Source of the DNA: Bacteroidales bacterium
Lineage (GTDB): Bacteria > Bacteroidota > Bacteroidia > Bacteroidales > UBA1715
DNA length: 64,000 nt
Assembly: GCA_017552705.1 (NCBI GenBank)
Contig: JAFZOY010000040.1
Span: 48,184 to 112,183, forward strand
Direction: 5' to 3'
The notes below the pieces were generated by a model. It was not told where the DNA came from. It saw nothing but the letters and a program-made list of their open reading frames with translations, and did not search any database. Below, one piece after another: positions 46,718 to 55,144 of the stretch. Each line of letters begins with the position of its first letter. Position 1 is the first letter of the stretch. Position numbers and translations under genes: made by a program.

Positions 46718-48579
46718 TAATACCATTCAATATTTTCTTTCAAGACTTTTGCTGGTGAACCTCCGACAAGTGAGTACGGAGGCACATCTTTGGTGACAGT
46801 GGAATTTGCAGCCACCACTGCTCCCTTGCCGACAGTAACCCCTGGCATTATGGTACAGCCTGTACACAACCAAACATGGTCTTCTACATGTACAGCTGCA
46901 TGATTTCTGTATGTATCGTTGATAATTACATGTGAGCCATTCCAATCCCGAATAGAAACATTTCTTCCTATACGAACTCCATTTCCAATTGCTACTTCTT
47001 TCGCACACATTATTGTTAATCCAACATTAGCCGCGCCCTGACCGATTGTCAGTTTCCCTCCATTAACCACTTCTATATATGCACCATATCGCAAGTTGTA
47101 TGGAGTATTACCGTATCTTGTCAATGGACCATCATGTATTTCTAACGTCGTATTTTCTTCCATCCTCAAACAAGTCGGCATTCTCATCCTTCTAACTGGA
47201 TTATTCCCAAATATAAAAGGTGCACTTATTTTTATTTGTGCCGTAGGATGAATGTCAAAAACAGTACTTGGCATTGTGAAAATAACTTGCCTATTCTTTA
47301 TATCACAATTTGTGTTTTTTCTAAAGTTGATTCTCACAAAATTCACATATGCTTTTACACAAAAACCATAATATTGAAAAATATCCCTATAAAACTTCAG
47401 CTGTTGTTTAAGTCTATACTTTACCGAGGACTGTTTTTTCTTCAATGGAAAGTATTTTTCCGTAATATACGCAAAGCCTTCTTTATCGAGATCCTCAAAC
47501 AAAGATTTTCTATTTATTTTTGCTGGGCCTATTGGACTTATCAATGCAGGATTTCTGCTTATTACAGACTCAATATTTATTTCTTTATATTCCAATTTTG
47601 ATTTAAACGTTTCAAAAAAACGTTCTCCTTTTTTTGAATTTAGCATAATAACAGAAGTCCCTATGTTATTGTCTAAATTTTTATCTATTTTTTCAATACC
47701 CCAACAATCCCCTATCGTAATATCAGCTATCCTCGGGAAACCTTTAAACTTACAGTCATAACATGAAGGGCGACAAAATACATTTGTATGATATCCTCTT
47801 CGAAAATCATCGTCCATATGTATTCCATAATAAGTTTGTCCATTAGCAAAAACAACCTTTCTTGTTAGATTACGCCATCCTAGTTCTTTATTCTTTGCCT
47901 TTACATAAACGACTTTGCTTTTATATTTTTCTTCTAACGAATCCAAATATGCACGATAAACTTTCGGAGAATTTACACCTCTACATATAAAATCAACTAT
48001 GATTAGATTTTCATAATCTTTTTGCAAGAATCTTCGCAATGCAGCCATTTGGCACGGAGTTCCACAAACCAAGACCTTTTCTCCCGTTTGAAGATTCTTT
48101 TTAATTTCGGAATACACACCTTCTGCATTACTCTGTAAATATTTAGAACTCCGTAATTTTTCTAAATCTTCTACATTGTTTGAAACAAAGTTTCGAACAG
48201 TAAAATCTTCGTTATAAATAGCCCCGCCAACAAATCCATTTTGCTCATAAATAGCCTCTGCCATTGCAGAAAACGCCCCTCCCGATGTGCTATTCCATCG
48301 AACACGCATATTTTTATGTATGGCAGCAAACGTTTGAGAAGGTTTCTTATAATCATTGTGTTTCAGCTCATCAATTTGTGATATGGGGCAAATCTTTTCA
48401 CATAATCCACAATTTATACATAACGTGTCGTCAACAATGGGATACCAAAAACCCTCAATGTCTTTCTCAAAAGAAATTGCTTTTTTCGGACACGCATCAC
48501 CACACGCATTGCATCCACAACAATTCTTTTTGTCTGTGATTGATATTCTTTTTTTATTTTTTGCTACTGTTTCGGACAT
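46717..48579 (-). CDS. Fusion: F420 hydrogenase beta-like iron-sulfur protein and hexapeptide acyltransferase
   Basis: 620 aa from the ATG at 48579 (MSETVAKNKK). Residues about 15-70 carry two 4Fe-4S motifs (CCGCNACGDACP, CINCGLCEKICP). Residues 80-380 are the F420 beta-subunit domain (VLVCGTPCQMAAL, CYDCKFKGF, ITIGDCWG). After a linker, residues about 455-620 are a left-handed beta-helix acyltransferase (NGVRIGRNVSI, HVEDHVWLCTGCTIMPGVTVGKGAVVAANS, GGSPAKVL). The two activities in one chain probably modify the same sugar. A TTG start at 48603 would give a longer form but is less likely. Confidence 0.88.
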   Translation of the reverse strand: MSETVAKNKKRISITDKKNCCGCNACGDACPKKAISFEKDIEGFWYPIVDDTLCINCGLCEKICPISQIDELKHNDYKKPSQTFAAIHKNMRVRWNSTSGGAFSAMAEAIYEQNGFVGGAIYNEDFTVRNFVSNNVEDLEKLRSSKYLQSNAEGVYSEIKKNLQTGEKVLVCGTPCQMAALRRFLQKDYENLIIVDFICRGVNSPKVYRAYLDSLEEKYKSKVVYVKAKNKELGWRNLTRKVVFANGQTYYGIHMDDDFRRGYHTNVFCRPSCYDCKFKGFPRIADITIGDCWGIEKIDKNLDNNIGTSVIMLNSKKGERFFETFKSKLEYKEINIESVISRNPALISPIGPAKINRKSLFEDLDKEGFAYITEKYFPLKKKQSSVKYRLKQQLKFYRDIFQYYGFCVKAYVNFVRINFRKNTNCDIKNRQVIFTMPSTVFDIHPTAQIKISAPFIFGNNPVRRMRMPTCLRMEENTTLEIHDGPLTRYGNTPYNLRYGAYIEVVNGGKLTIGQGAANVGLTIMCAKEVAIGNGVRIGRNVSIRDWNGSHVIINDTYRNHAAVHVEDHVWLCTGCTIMPGVTVGKGAVVAANSTVTKDVPPYSLVGGSPAKVLKENIEWY

Positions 48580-48599
48580 ATTTAAATCTTTGTTTTTCG

Positions 48600-50030
48600 T
48601 CAATTTTCAGAACATTTTACGTAGAACCCACCATTTTTCTTGCTTCCTCGGCGTTCTATATAGCCATATTTCAGTAAAAAGAGAATATGTTTATCAATGG
48701 TTCTGAAAGGTTTTCCTAATCCTTCAGAAATCATCGTTGTATTACAACCTTCGTGCATTTTTACATAATTAAATGTCTCTCTTTGACTCTCATTTAATTG
48801 ACCATTTAATTGACCATTTAATTGACCATTTAATTGACCATTTAATTGACCATTTACATTCTCTCGAACAAATGTTATCACAATTCTATTTTCTTTTACC
48901 TCCAATTGAGGAACTTGCAACCCTTGCATCTTGCAAAACTCCTGCATTCTCTGGAATCCCGTGCCCCAACTCTCCAAATAAGAAACTTTATACAAAACTT
49001 GTGCAATCTTTACATTATGGGGCTTTGATTCATGTGGCAAATGTATATTTTCTACAGTTAGCGGATAAGGAAGTTTGCCTGGATTACTTATTTCTACTCT
49101 ATCGGCATAGATTGCCAAACTAATGGATTCTCTATAATCGTCATAAATTCGATGGCACAAAGCATTTATCAATGCTTCTCGTAATGCTTCGATAGGTATT
49201 TCTAACTGTTCTACTCGTTTTTCTCCTTTTACTTCTCCGTAAAGATTCAGATGCTTAAAAAGAAACTCTATTGATTCTGAAAACAATTTAAATATATTAC
49301 CTTCCACAACTTTACTGTCTAAGAACACCAATTTATCCGTATCCTTAAAACACGCCATCCGTACCATAAGTTGAGAATAGTTTTTTATGTCCTTTGCGAA
49401 CAAGGCTACCGCTGAATTATACAATTTCTCGTCATCCATCAAGTGCCATCGTTGAAGAATAGACTCCATTGTCTCATTGATTGCAGTTGCCGGTAAACGA
49501 CCGCTATCAATACCTGCCCGTACAGCACCACGAATCATCTCCTCATCCAAATCGCTCAACGTAAATTCTGATGCTATTTGATTTTCCCACGCGAATTTCA
49601 ACGGATCGCTGCTTTTCAATCTTTCTTCAAATAGTGCTTGCGGCATTACTCGGGTTGTGCTTTCCAAACGATAATAAGGACGTCCATTGCAAACATAAGG
49701 CTTCTTCCCGTTTACCCATGGCTCAAAACGCATCACAATTACTTGATTTCTGATTTCATTCGGTATTTCAACATATTCTACCACCACATCTACAATTGGT
49801 TCGATTGAAGAAAGGGCTTGAGAAATCTCTCTTTTCGTACTGTCAGAAACCTCCTGCCCAACAATTTTTAAAGGCTTTGGTGAAACACCAAATACCAAAA
49901 GGCCACCGTTTGTGTTCAAAAACGCACATGCAGAACGCATTGCATCCTTTAGTTCACCTGTAGTTTTCTTAAACTCAACTGTTTTGGATTCATCGTTTTG
50001 CACTAATATTTCTATGTCTGAATAGTTCAC
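48600..50030 (-). CDS. AlbA_2 / AAA_4 ATP-binding, RecG-like HTH protein
   Basis: 476 aa with a GTG start at 50030. Residues about 1-125 form the AlbA_2 (Schlafen-like AAA_4) domain (ESKTVEFKKTTGELKDAMRSACAFLNTNGG, VMRFEPW, PYYRLESTTRVM). A linker contains five GQLN units (about 402-421), and a C-terminal winged helix (CNTTMISEGLGKPFRTIDKHI) follows. Such proteins are often regulators; no target is known. It sits between the nonulosonate genes and the fusion gene, with a degenerate copy of the latter's start upstream of it. Confidence 0.86.
   Translation of the reverse strand: MNYSDIEILVQNDESKTVEFKKTTGELKDAMRSACAFLNTNGGLLVFGVSPKPLKIVGQEVSDSTKREISQALSSIEPIVDVVVEYVEIPNEIRNQVIVMRFEPWVNGKKPYVCNGRPYYRLESTTRVMPQALFEERLKSSDPLKFAWENQIASEFTLSDLDEEMIRGAVRAGIDSGRLPATAINETMESILQRWHLMDDEKLYNSAVALFAKDIKNYSQLMVRMACFKDTDKLVFLDSKVVEGNIFKLFSESIEFLFKHLNLYGEVKGEKRVEQLEIPIEALREALINALCHRIYDDYRESISLAIYADRVEISNPGKLPYPLTVENIHLPHESKPHNVKIAQVLYKVSYLESWGTGFQRMQEFCKMQGLQVPQLEVKENRIVITFVRENVNGQLNGQLNGQLNGQLNGQLNESQRETFNYVKMHEGCNTTMISEGLGKPFRTIDKHILFLLKYGYIERRGSKKNGGFYVKCSEN
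48791..48850 (-). repeat. Five tandem 12-bp repeats in the AlbA_2 gene
   Basis: The unit CATTTAATTGAC (plus strand) is repeated five times exactly and followed by a diverged sixth. It encodes GQLN units. Changes in copy number keep the frame. Confidence 0.9.
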
Positions 50031-50049
50031 GGAGTTTCTGCTTTATATT

Positions 50050-50109
50050 TTTTTACAAAATTGCGAATTTTTTGCGAATGTTTCGGACATATTTTAATTT
50101 TTCTGTTAC
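50050..50109 (-). pseudogene. Vestigial 5' end of the F420-beta/acyltransferase gene
   Basis: On the minus strand an ATG at 50090 reads MSETFAKN before drifting to a stop, matching MSETVAKN at the real start (48579). The upstream bases (about 50091-50109) also match those before 48579. The repeat pair is offset by about 1.51 kb, the length of the AlbA_2 gene between them. Confidence 0.6.
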
Positions 50110-50174
50110 CGATAAGATTCTCTGGTCATATCAATCAATTCCTTATAGCGATAGCTTTGCTCTCTATAACATTT

Positions 50175-51332
50175 TCACAATGTTTTTAGTATTTGTTCTA
50201 TCCACTCGCGCACACAGCCTTCTCCACCTTTTTTTGTCATAATAGTTATATTCGGAATGGATTTTATGTCATCCATTGCATCGGCTGGACAAGCTGCAAA
50301 GCCAACCGAGGTCAATAAATCCCTGCAATTCACGTCGTCGCCTATATACGCCACATTTTGCAAGCTAATCCCCATCTGATTGCAGATTTCCTGTACCGCA
50401 GCCAATTTTCCGCCATCACGTTTCCCTTGGCATAAAAAATCAACTTTCAGCTTTGCGGCGCGCCGTTCAACAATCTTGGTATTCTCACTTGTGACAATCC
50501 CCACCTTTACGCCTGTTTTTTGTAGCAACTGCAGCCCCATTCCGTCACGTGTGTTGAATTTCTTCAACTCATCGCCGTTCTCGGTATAATACATACCCGC
50601 ATCGGTCAACGTGCCATCAACATCGGTCATAAACAAACGGATGTCTGTTTTTTTGTTTTGTGGTTGTAACACGTGCTTATACATCAATTTTTCAAGGATA
50701 ATCCAATCGTCGGGCTCATCAATTTCCGTGGCTGTATATTCCGGCATTTCGTAAATGCCTATCTTTCCCGACAATCGATTCTTCGATGCAAAAATATTTT
50801 TTACCGAATTGATGTAAAACGCTCCATTTTCCATCAACATTCCATCGAAATTCTGACGACGGGGACGATTCCGATAATCGTAGTTCATTGACGAACCATC
50901 GGCATTCCAAAAAAATCGGTAGTTACGAACACACGTCAATATTGAATCATACTTCCCACCACGATACATTTTCAGTGCCTCCGAAAAATGAATCGTCTGC
51001 GTCAACGGAGAAGTCGCCTGTACCAGCATAAACGTATCTTCTGCAGGAAGTTTCGCATAGGAAATGTATTCCAACATAACACTTTCGGTACTTGCTGTGT
51101 CACAAGCATTTTCGGCAGAACGGCGGTAGATTTTCGTCTTTTTATATTGTGCCGACGCAACCGTTTCCTCGATCTTGTCGGAATCAGTCGCAACTATTAT
51201 TTCATCAACATCAGGACATTGCTCCAATGCTTCAATATTCCAACACACAAGCGGTTTGCCGCAAAACAATTTTATGTTTTTAAGAGGAATAGATTTACTT
51301 CCTCCACGAACCGGAATAAACGCAATTACCAT
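50175..51332 (-). CDS. Fused CMP-nonulosonate cytidylyltransferase and KdsC/HAD-type 9-phosphate phosphatase
   Basis: 385 aa. Residues 1-220 are a NeuA-type CMP-sugar synthetase (AFIPVRGGSKSIPLKNI, IVATDSDKI, VQATSPLT). Residues 230-385 are a KdsC-like HAD phosphatase (FMTDVDGTLTDAG, GIVTSENTKIVERRAAKL, VAYIGDDVNCRDLL). In Bacteroides the enzymes for KDN synthesis are separate neighbours (synthase, phosphatase, CMP-KDN synthetase); here the last two steps are in one protein. It overlaps the synthase gene by 7 nt. The exact nine-carbon acid cannot be told from sequence. Confidence 0.9.
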   Translation of the reverse strand: MVIAFIPVRGGSKSIPLKNIKLFCGKPLVCWNIEALEQCPDVDEIIVATDSDKIEETVASAQYKKTKIYRRSAENACDTASTESVMLEYISYAKLPAEDTFMLVQATSPLTQTIHFSEALKMYRGGKYDSILTCVRNYRFFWNADGSSMNYDYRNRPRRQNFDGMLMENGAFYINSVKNIFASKNRLSGKIGIYEMPEYTATEIDEPDDWIILEKLMYKHVLQPQNKKTDIRLFMTDVDGTLTDAGMYYTENGDELKKFNTRDGMGLQLLQKTGVKVGIVTSENTKIVERRAAKLKVDFLCQGKRDGGKLAAVQEICNQMGISLQNVAYIGDDVNCRDLLTSVGFAACPADAMDDIKSIPNITIMTKKGGEGCVREWIEQILKTL

Positions 51333-52198
51333 TTTATTTGATTCTTTTTTAATTTATTACGTTGTATTGATTCTATGTCAAGAATATCCTTTTGCTTATA
51401 CGACAGCGATTTAGCAACGGCCCGACAATCGCGGGCAAGTTTCCGCAAACCATCAGGTTCCAACGAAGCAGCATGGTCGGTGCCTTTCCACGTTCGGTCG
51501 AGAGTAAAATGCCGTTCAATCAATTCCGCACCAAGCGCAACGGCGGCTGAATCAACGGCAATGCCAAGATGGTGACCTGAAAACCCGATAGCCTTCACAC
51601 GACCAGCATATTCTTTTCGAAGACGCAACAACTCCATCAAACATACATCGTCGAACTGCACTGGATATCCCGAAGTGCAACTATATAAAACCAAATCCTT
51701 GTTCCTGTTTTTGGATTCAAAAAATTGAACAATTCGAGCCTCCTCTTCTTTTGTAGTCATTCCCAATGACAAGTGAATCTCTCCTTCGAAATTGTCGCAC
51801 AAATAGTTCAACAACTCTTTGTTGAGATTGCACGCAGAAGGAACTTTTATCATGGAGGGCTGCAATGTGCAAATTTCCCGTGCCGAAGTCACATCCCATA
51901 CCGAAGTGGAATATTCCAAACCATACTCTTTGCACCACGCCTGCAACTGACGGTGTTGTTCCAAATCGAATTCCAAAAATTCACGATGCTCCCCATACGT
52001 TTTCCCATAGGAATTGTAGGGTTCCGGATGGGGTGCGTTATATTCCGACTCCGAAAGCAATTCTTTCACATTTCGTTTTTGAAATTTCACTCCATCAACA
52101 TTACAGTACATCGCCGCGGTATAAATCATTTTCCGTGCAATATCCATATCACCTGTATGGTTATATCCAATTTCCGCAATAATTTTTGGAGCATTCAT
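51326..52198 (-). CDS. Nonulosonic acid (NeuB-family) synthase
   Basis: 290 aa. TIM-barrel of the NeuB family (IIAEIGYNHTGDMDIARKMI, VDGVKFQKRNVKELLS, IKVPSACNLNKELL, IGFSGHHLGI, ERHFTLDRTWKGTDHAASLEP). It condenses phosphoenolpyruvate with a six-carbon sugar or sugar-6-phosphate to a nine-carbon acid. The C-terminal antifreeze-like SAF domain of classical NeuB is absent, as in KDN-9-phosphate synthases. It is the first gene of the glycan locus, behind a TATCTTTG promoter element. Confidence 0.9.
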   Translation of the reverse strand: MNAPKIIAEIGYNHTGDMDIARKMIYTAAMYCNVDGVKFQKRNVKELLSESEYNAPHPEPYNSYGKTYGEHREFLEFDLEQHRQLQAWCKEYGLEYSTSVWDVTSAREICTLQPSMIKVPSACNLNKELLNYLCDNFEGEIHLSLGMTTKEEEARIVQFFESKNRNKDLVLYSCTSGYPVQFDDVCLMELLRLRKEYAGRVKAIGFSGHHLGIAVDSAAVALGAELIERHFTLDRTWKGTDHAASLEPDGLRKLARDCRAVAKSLSYKQKDILDIESIQRNKLKKNQIKW

Positions 52199-52216
52199 GT
52201 TTCAGATATTTCTCAA

Positions 52217-52224
52217 CAAAGATA
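52217..52224 (-). promoter_or_regulatory. -7 element at the head of the glycan locus
   Basis: TATCTTTG (minus, 52224-52217), an exact TAnnTTTG match, 18 nt before the start at 52198. No convincing -33 box is seen. Confidence 0.5.
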
Positions 52225-52332
52225 CGGAATTACTTTTGAAATAATCATGTTTGGATTTCGACAAAATTCTCACATGGTGGCATCTAATGCCATCCTAATT
52301 TCCATATCGTCAAAATATTGTGATTCAGCCTG

Positions 52333-53958
52333 TTAGTTTTCGAGGACAAAAATTCCGTTTGGTCGGCACGAACCATTTGGCTGCGTTACACCTTTCCATT
52401 GTGTTCCGTCCTCAAATGTGGCGGTAATTTTCCACATATATTTTCCTCGTGGAAGCATTGCGCCACGAAGTTTTCCATCCCATCCATTTGCTGGCTTACC
52501 GTCCGACAACTCGGTAGTTTCCCATATTTTTTCGTTACGAGCATTATATATCTCCAAGCGGTAACTTTGCAAGTTCGCATTTGTAAGCGGCATAAAATAG
52601 TTTCCGCTTGCCGGGTTGAATTTCGACGGAACAGCAAGGAAATTCTTGTTGAAATCTATTTCCTTCTGGATTTTACTTACACATCCATTTTTGTCGGTTA
52701 CCATAAGCGTAGCGAACGAACTACCTGTTCCCGAAGCTTCGTGTGTCACAACAGGCTCGTTGTATTCCACGCCTTCAATCGACCATTCGTAGCTATAGCC
52801 TTTACGCTGTGTCTCGGTAAACGCAAATTCATATTGATTTTCGCCCAGCGGATAATATTCAAAGTCGATTTTTGGCTGAGGATATATCAAGATTCCGACT
52901 GTTGCGTATGATTTACAGCCAGTTACATTATTAATCTTTGTAACCGAAAGCGTATCCTTTCCGCTCTTCGTCCAATCCACATTGATATATTTGTTACCAA
53001 TCAAATCAATCGTATTTTGCTGTGATTCCCACAAGTATGAAATCTCCTTGTTGATGGTTTCATCAACATAATACAACTGTTTCTCCATACCTTGGCAAAC
53101 TTTCGTCTTTCCTTTGATATTTGGAACCGCAACACCTTCCACATTCACATTGTAGCTGAGTGTGTTTTTCTCGCCGTTGATTTTCACCACCACACTCAAC
53201 GTTTGTTGACCGGCATCCTGCCATATCAACGAAACATTATGGCCAACAGTGGAATTCTTTTTAGCCGATTTTGGCAAAATCCAATTCACTTCGGCGTGTT
53301 CATTCAATCCTTCCACACCATAAACCGACGGGATATCCTTACAAATAGAATTTCTACCTGTTATTTTCACAAACGACCAATCCACGAGCCGTTCTGAATC
53401 ATTTTTCTTTTTACCCTTTGGATTGTCGGCGTTTTCATTGAAAGCATTTGAACTTGCGGCAACCACAGGCATTGCACCCTCACTATTGTGTTCGGCAGAA
53501 TGTGCAACATGTTGTTCAGATGCGGAAGCATGACTATCATTCGTGCTTTGTTCGGAAACATCAGCAAACAAGGCATCGTTATCAGTCCGCTCAGTTATCT
53601 GTTCCGTGGTTTCAGCAACCAAAGCATCCGAGTTTGACGCTGATTCAGAATCTTTCTGGAAGAAATTATATGCCGAGAAACTCAGTATAGCCGTTACCAG
53701 CGTAGCATAATATACATTGAATGTGTTGAACTTAAACGTAAAGAACGAACGCCAAGCGAGCGTGGAAGCAATTTTCTCCCATACTGAAGCGGCTGGTTCC
53801 ACGGCTGCGTTTTTGAACGCGGTCTGGTATAGTCCCTCAACGTCCCGTTTGTTGATGTCGGACTCCAACTTTGCCCAAATATCATCGGCAGGAGCGACCT
53901 CGGCGTTCTCGAAACGGTCTCGGAATAATTGTTCTATGTCGTTCTCGTTATTCAACAT
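52333..53958 (-). CDS. Putative anti-sigma protein with gliding-motility-type outer domain
   Basis: 541 aa. The N-terminal cytoplasmic part holds two similar motifs (FENAEVAPADDIWAKLESDI, FKNAAVEPAASVWEKIASTL), then one membrane helix (about 80-100). The rest would lie outside the inner membrane: a Ser/Asp-rich linker, PKD/SprB-like sandwiches (about 200-430) and a 'gliding motility-associated C-terminal' domain (VPSKFNPASGNYFMPL, YNARNEKIWETTEL, GKYMWKITATFEDGTQW). It overlaps the ECF sigma gene by 11 nt, the usual anti-sigma position. No classical zinc anti-sigma motif is present. Confidence 0.7.
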   Translation of the reverse strand: MLNNENDIEQLFRDRFENAEVAPADDIWAKLESDINKRDVEGLYQTAFKNAAVEPAASVWEKIASTLAWRSFFTFKFNTFNVYYATLVTAILSFSAYNFFQKDSESASNSDALVAETTEQITERTDNDALFADVSEQSTNDSHASASEQHVAHSAEHNSEGAMPVVAASSNAFNENADNPKGKKKNDSERLVDWSFVKITGRNSICKDIPSVYGVEGLNEHAEVNWILPKSAKKNSTVGHNVSLIWQDAGQQTLSVVVKINGEKNTLSYNVNVEGVAVPNIKGKTKVCQGMEKQLYYVDETINKEISYLWESQQNTIDLIGNKYINVDWTKSGKDTLSVTKINNVTGCKSYATVGILIYPQPKIDFEYYPLGENQYEFAFTETQRKGYSYEWSIEGVEYNEPVVTHEASGTGSSFATLMVTDKNGCVSKIQKEIDFNKNFLAVPSKFNPASGNYFMPLTNANLQSYRLEIYNARNEKIWETTELSDGKPANGWDGKLRGAMLPRGKYMWKITATFEDGTQWKGVTQPNGSCRPNGIFVLEN

Positions 53959-54505
53959 TGGAGTTCTTTTCTTTTGCTAATTCTTCTAATTTTACTTGAA
54001 TCATTTTTTTCGCCCGATGATACTGGGTTTTTACTGTTGAAACTTCAATGTCGAGCATTTCCGAAATTTCCTTGTGTTTATACCCTTCAATTGCGAACAT
54101 ATTGAACACTATTCTGTATGTGTCTGGAAGTGTCTGAATTACGTTCATCAACTCTTCGTTTGAAAACTCTGCTTCTGAAAATTCAAAATCCTTTACGTCT
54201 GTTTCGTTTATTTCCTCAATATTTTTTTGTTCGTTATACTTCTTGTTCTGGTAATAATGTGTTATCGCCGTGTTCGTCATCACCCTTCTAATCCATCCCT
54301 CGAACGAATGTTCTCGGGAAAACTGGTCTATCTTGATGAAGACTTTCAGAAATCCGTCCTGCAATATATCGGCCGCGTCGTCCCTATTTTTCGCATACCG
54401 CAAGCAAACCGCAAACATCCGCGATGCATACTTGTCATATAGGGCTTTCTGCATTTTCCTATCATTGCGCAAACATCCTTCTATAATTTCATCTTCGGTA
54501 AACAT
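53948..54505 (-). CDS. ECF-type RNA polymerase sigma factor
   Basis: 185 aa. Region 2 (RMFAVCLRYAKNRDDAADILQDGFLKVF, FEGWIRRVMTNTAI) and region 4 (LPDTYRIVFNMFAIEGYKHKEISEMLDIEVSTVKTQYHRAK) of the sigma-70 ECF family are clear. It would direct a dedicated regulon in response to a signal passed by the membrane protein encoded downstream. Confidence 0.94.
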   Translation of the reverse strand: MFTEDEIIEGCLRNDRKMQKALYDKYASRMFAVCLRYAKNRDDAADILQDGFLKVFIKIDQFSREHSFEGWIRRVMTNTAITHYYQNKKYNEQKNIEEINETDVKDFEFSEAEFSNEELMNVIQTLPDTYRIVFNMFAIEGYKHKEISEMLDIEVSTVKTQYHRAKKMIQVKLEELAKEKNSNVE

Positions 54506-54573
54506 TATTCCTAATTCAAATACAAGACTTCACGAAAATTAAAATGGTTACAACCTTTTGTGAAAAAGATTTT

Positions 54574-54581
54574 CAAAGATA
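54574..54581 (-). promoter_or_regulatory. -7 element of the ECF sigma gene promoter
   Basis: TATCTTTG on the minus strand (54581-54574), 68 nt before the start codon, giving an unusually long leader. Confidence 0.45.
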
Positions 54582-54709
54582 GGAAAAAATACCATTCCAT
54601 TTGGCATTCTGAAAATAAATTCCACCTTCCAAAATTGGAAGAGAAAGTTATTTCTGCATGTACGATGATTATAATGTATTGAAGGACAGACTTTTATTTC
54701 AGGGAACGT

Positions 54710-55144
54710 TTATTCGCCTCTCTGCCACAAAAGTTTTTTTCCGAAACCTAACGTGTTGTCGGTGTATTTTGCATCGAAAATTGAGATTTTCCAAAGAATT
54801 TTCGGCGTGAGCGTCGTCAACGGGAATCGTTTGATATACACTTTTTTAGCTTGTTTTTCATCGTCATCCTCGCACAATATCATTTCTCCGGAAAATTGAA
54901 GTCCCTGCACTTTTCCAACAATTTCGGTTTCCAGCACCACGGAACCTGCAATTCTTTTGTTTTGCAACACTTCCTGAATATGTCGGGTGTCGTCGTGCGA
55001 AGTAATGATAAAAGCCTGATTTTCTTCGTCGAATGCATAAAACGCATTGAAGCACCATGGCTGCCCATCTTTCACAGTTGCGACAGTTATCACATGATGA
55101 CGTTTTATAAAATCAGTGATTTTTTGTGGAAATGCTTCTGCCAT
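54710..55144 (-). CDS. Pyridoxamine 5'-phosphate oxidase family flavoprotein
   Basis: 144 aa split-barrel, flavin-binding protein (VITVATVKDGQPWCFNAFYAFDEENQAFIITS, IAGSVVLETEIVGKVQGLQFSGE). It resembles the small general-stress and heme-utilisation-like members rather than PdxH itself. The cofactor is probably FMN or F420. The substrate is unknown. Its start shares a base with the thrH stop (TGATG). Confidence 0.85.
   Translation of the reverse strand: MAEAFPQKITDFIKRHHVITVATVKDGQPWCFNAFYAFDEENQAFIITSHDDTRHIQEVLQNKRIAGSVVLETEIVGKVQGLQFSGEMILCEDDDEKQAKKVYIKRFPLTTLTPKILWKISIFDAKYTDNTLGFGKKLLWQRGE

Noticed and set aside
48579..48603. TTG start at 48603 for the fusion gene
   Set aside because: The ATG at 48579 matches the duplicated start remnant at 50090 and is a stronger initiation codon.
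48791..48850. CRISPR array
   Set aside because: The 12-bp units are contiguous, without spacers, and are in frame within a protein gene.
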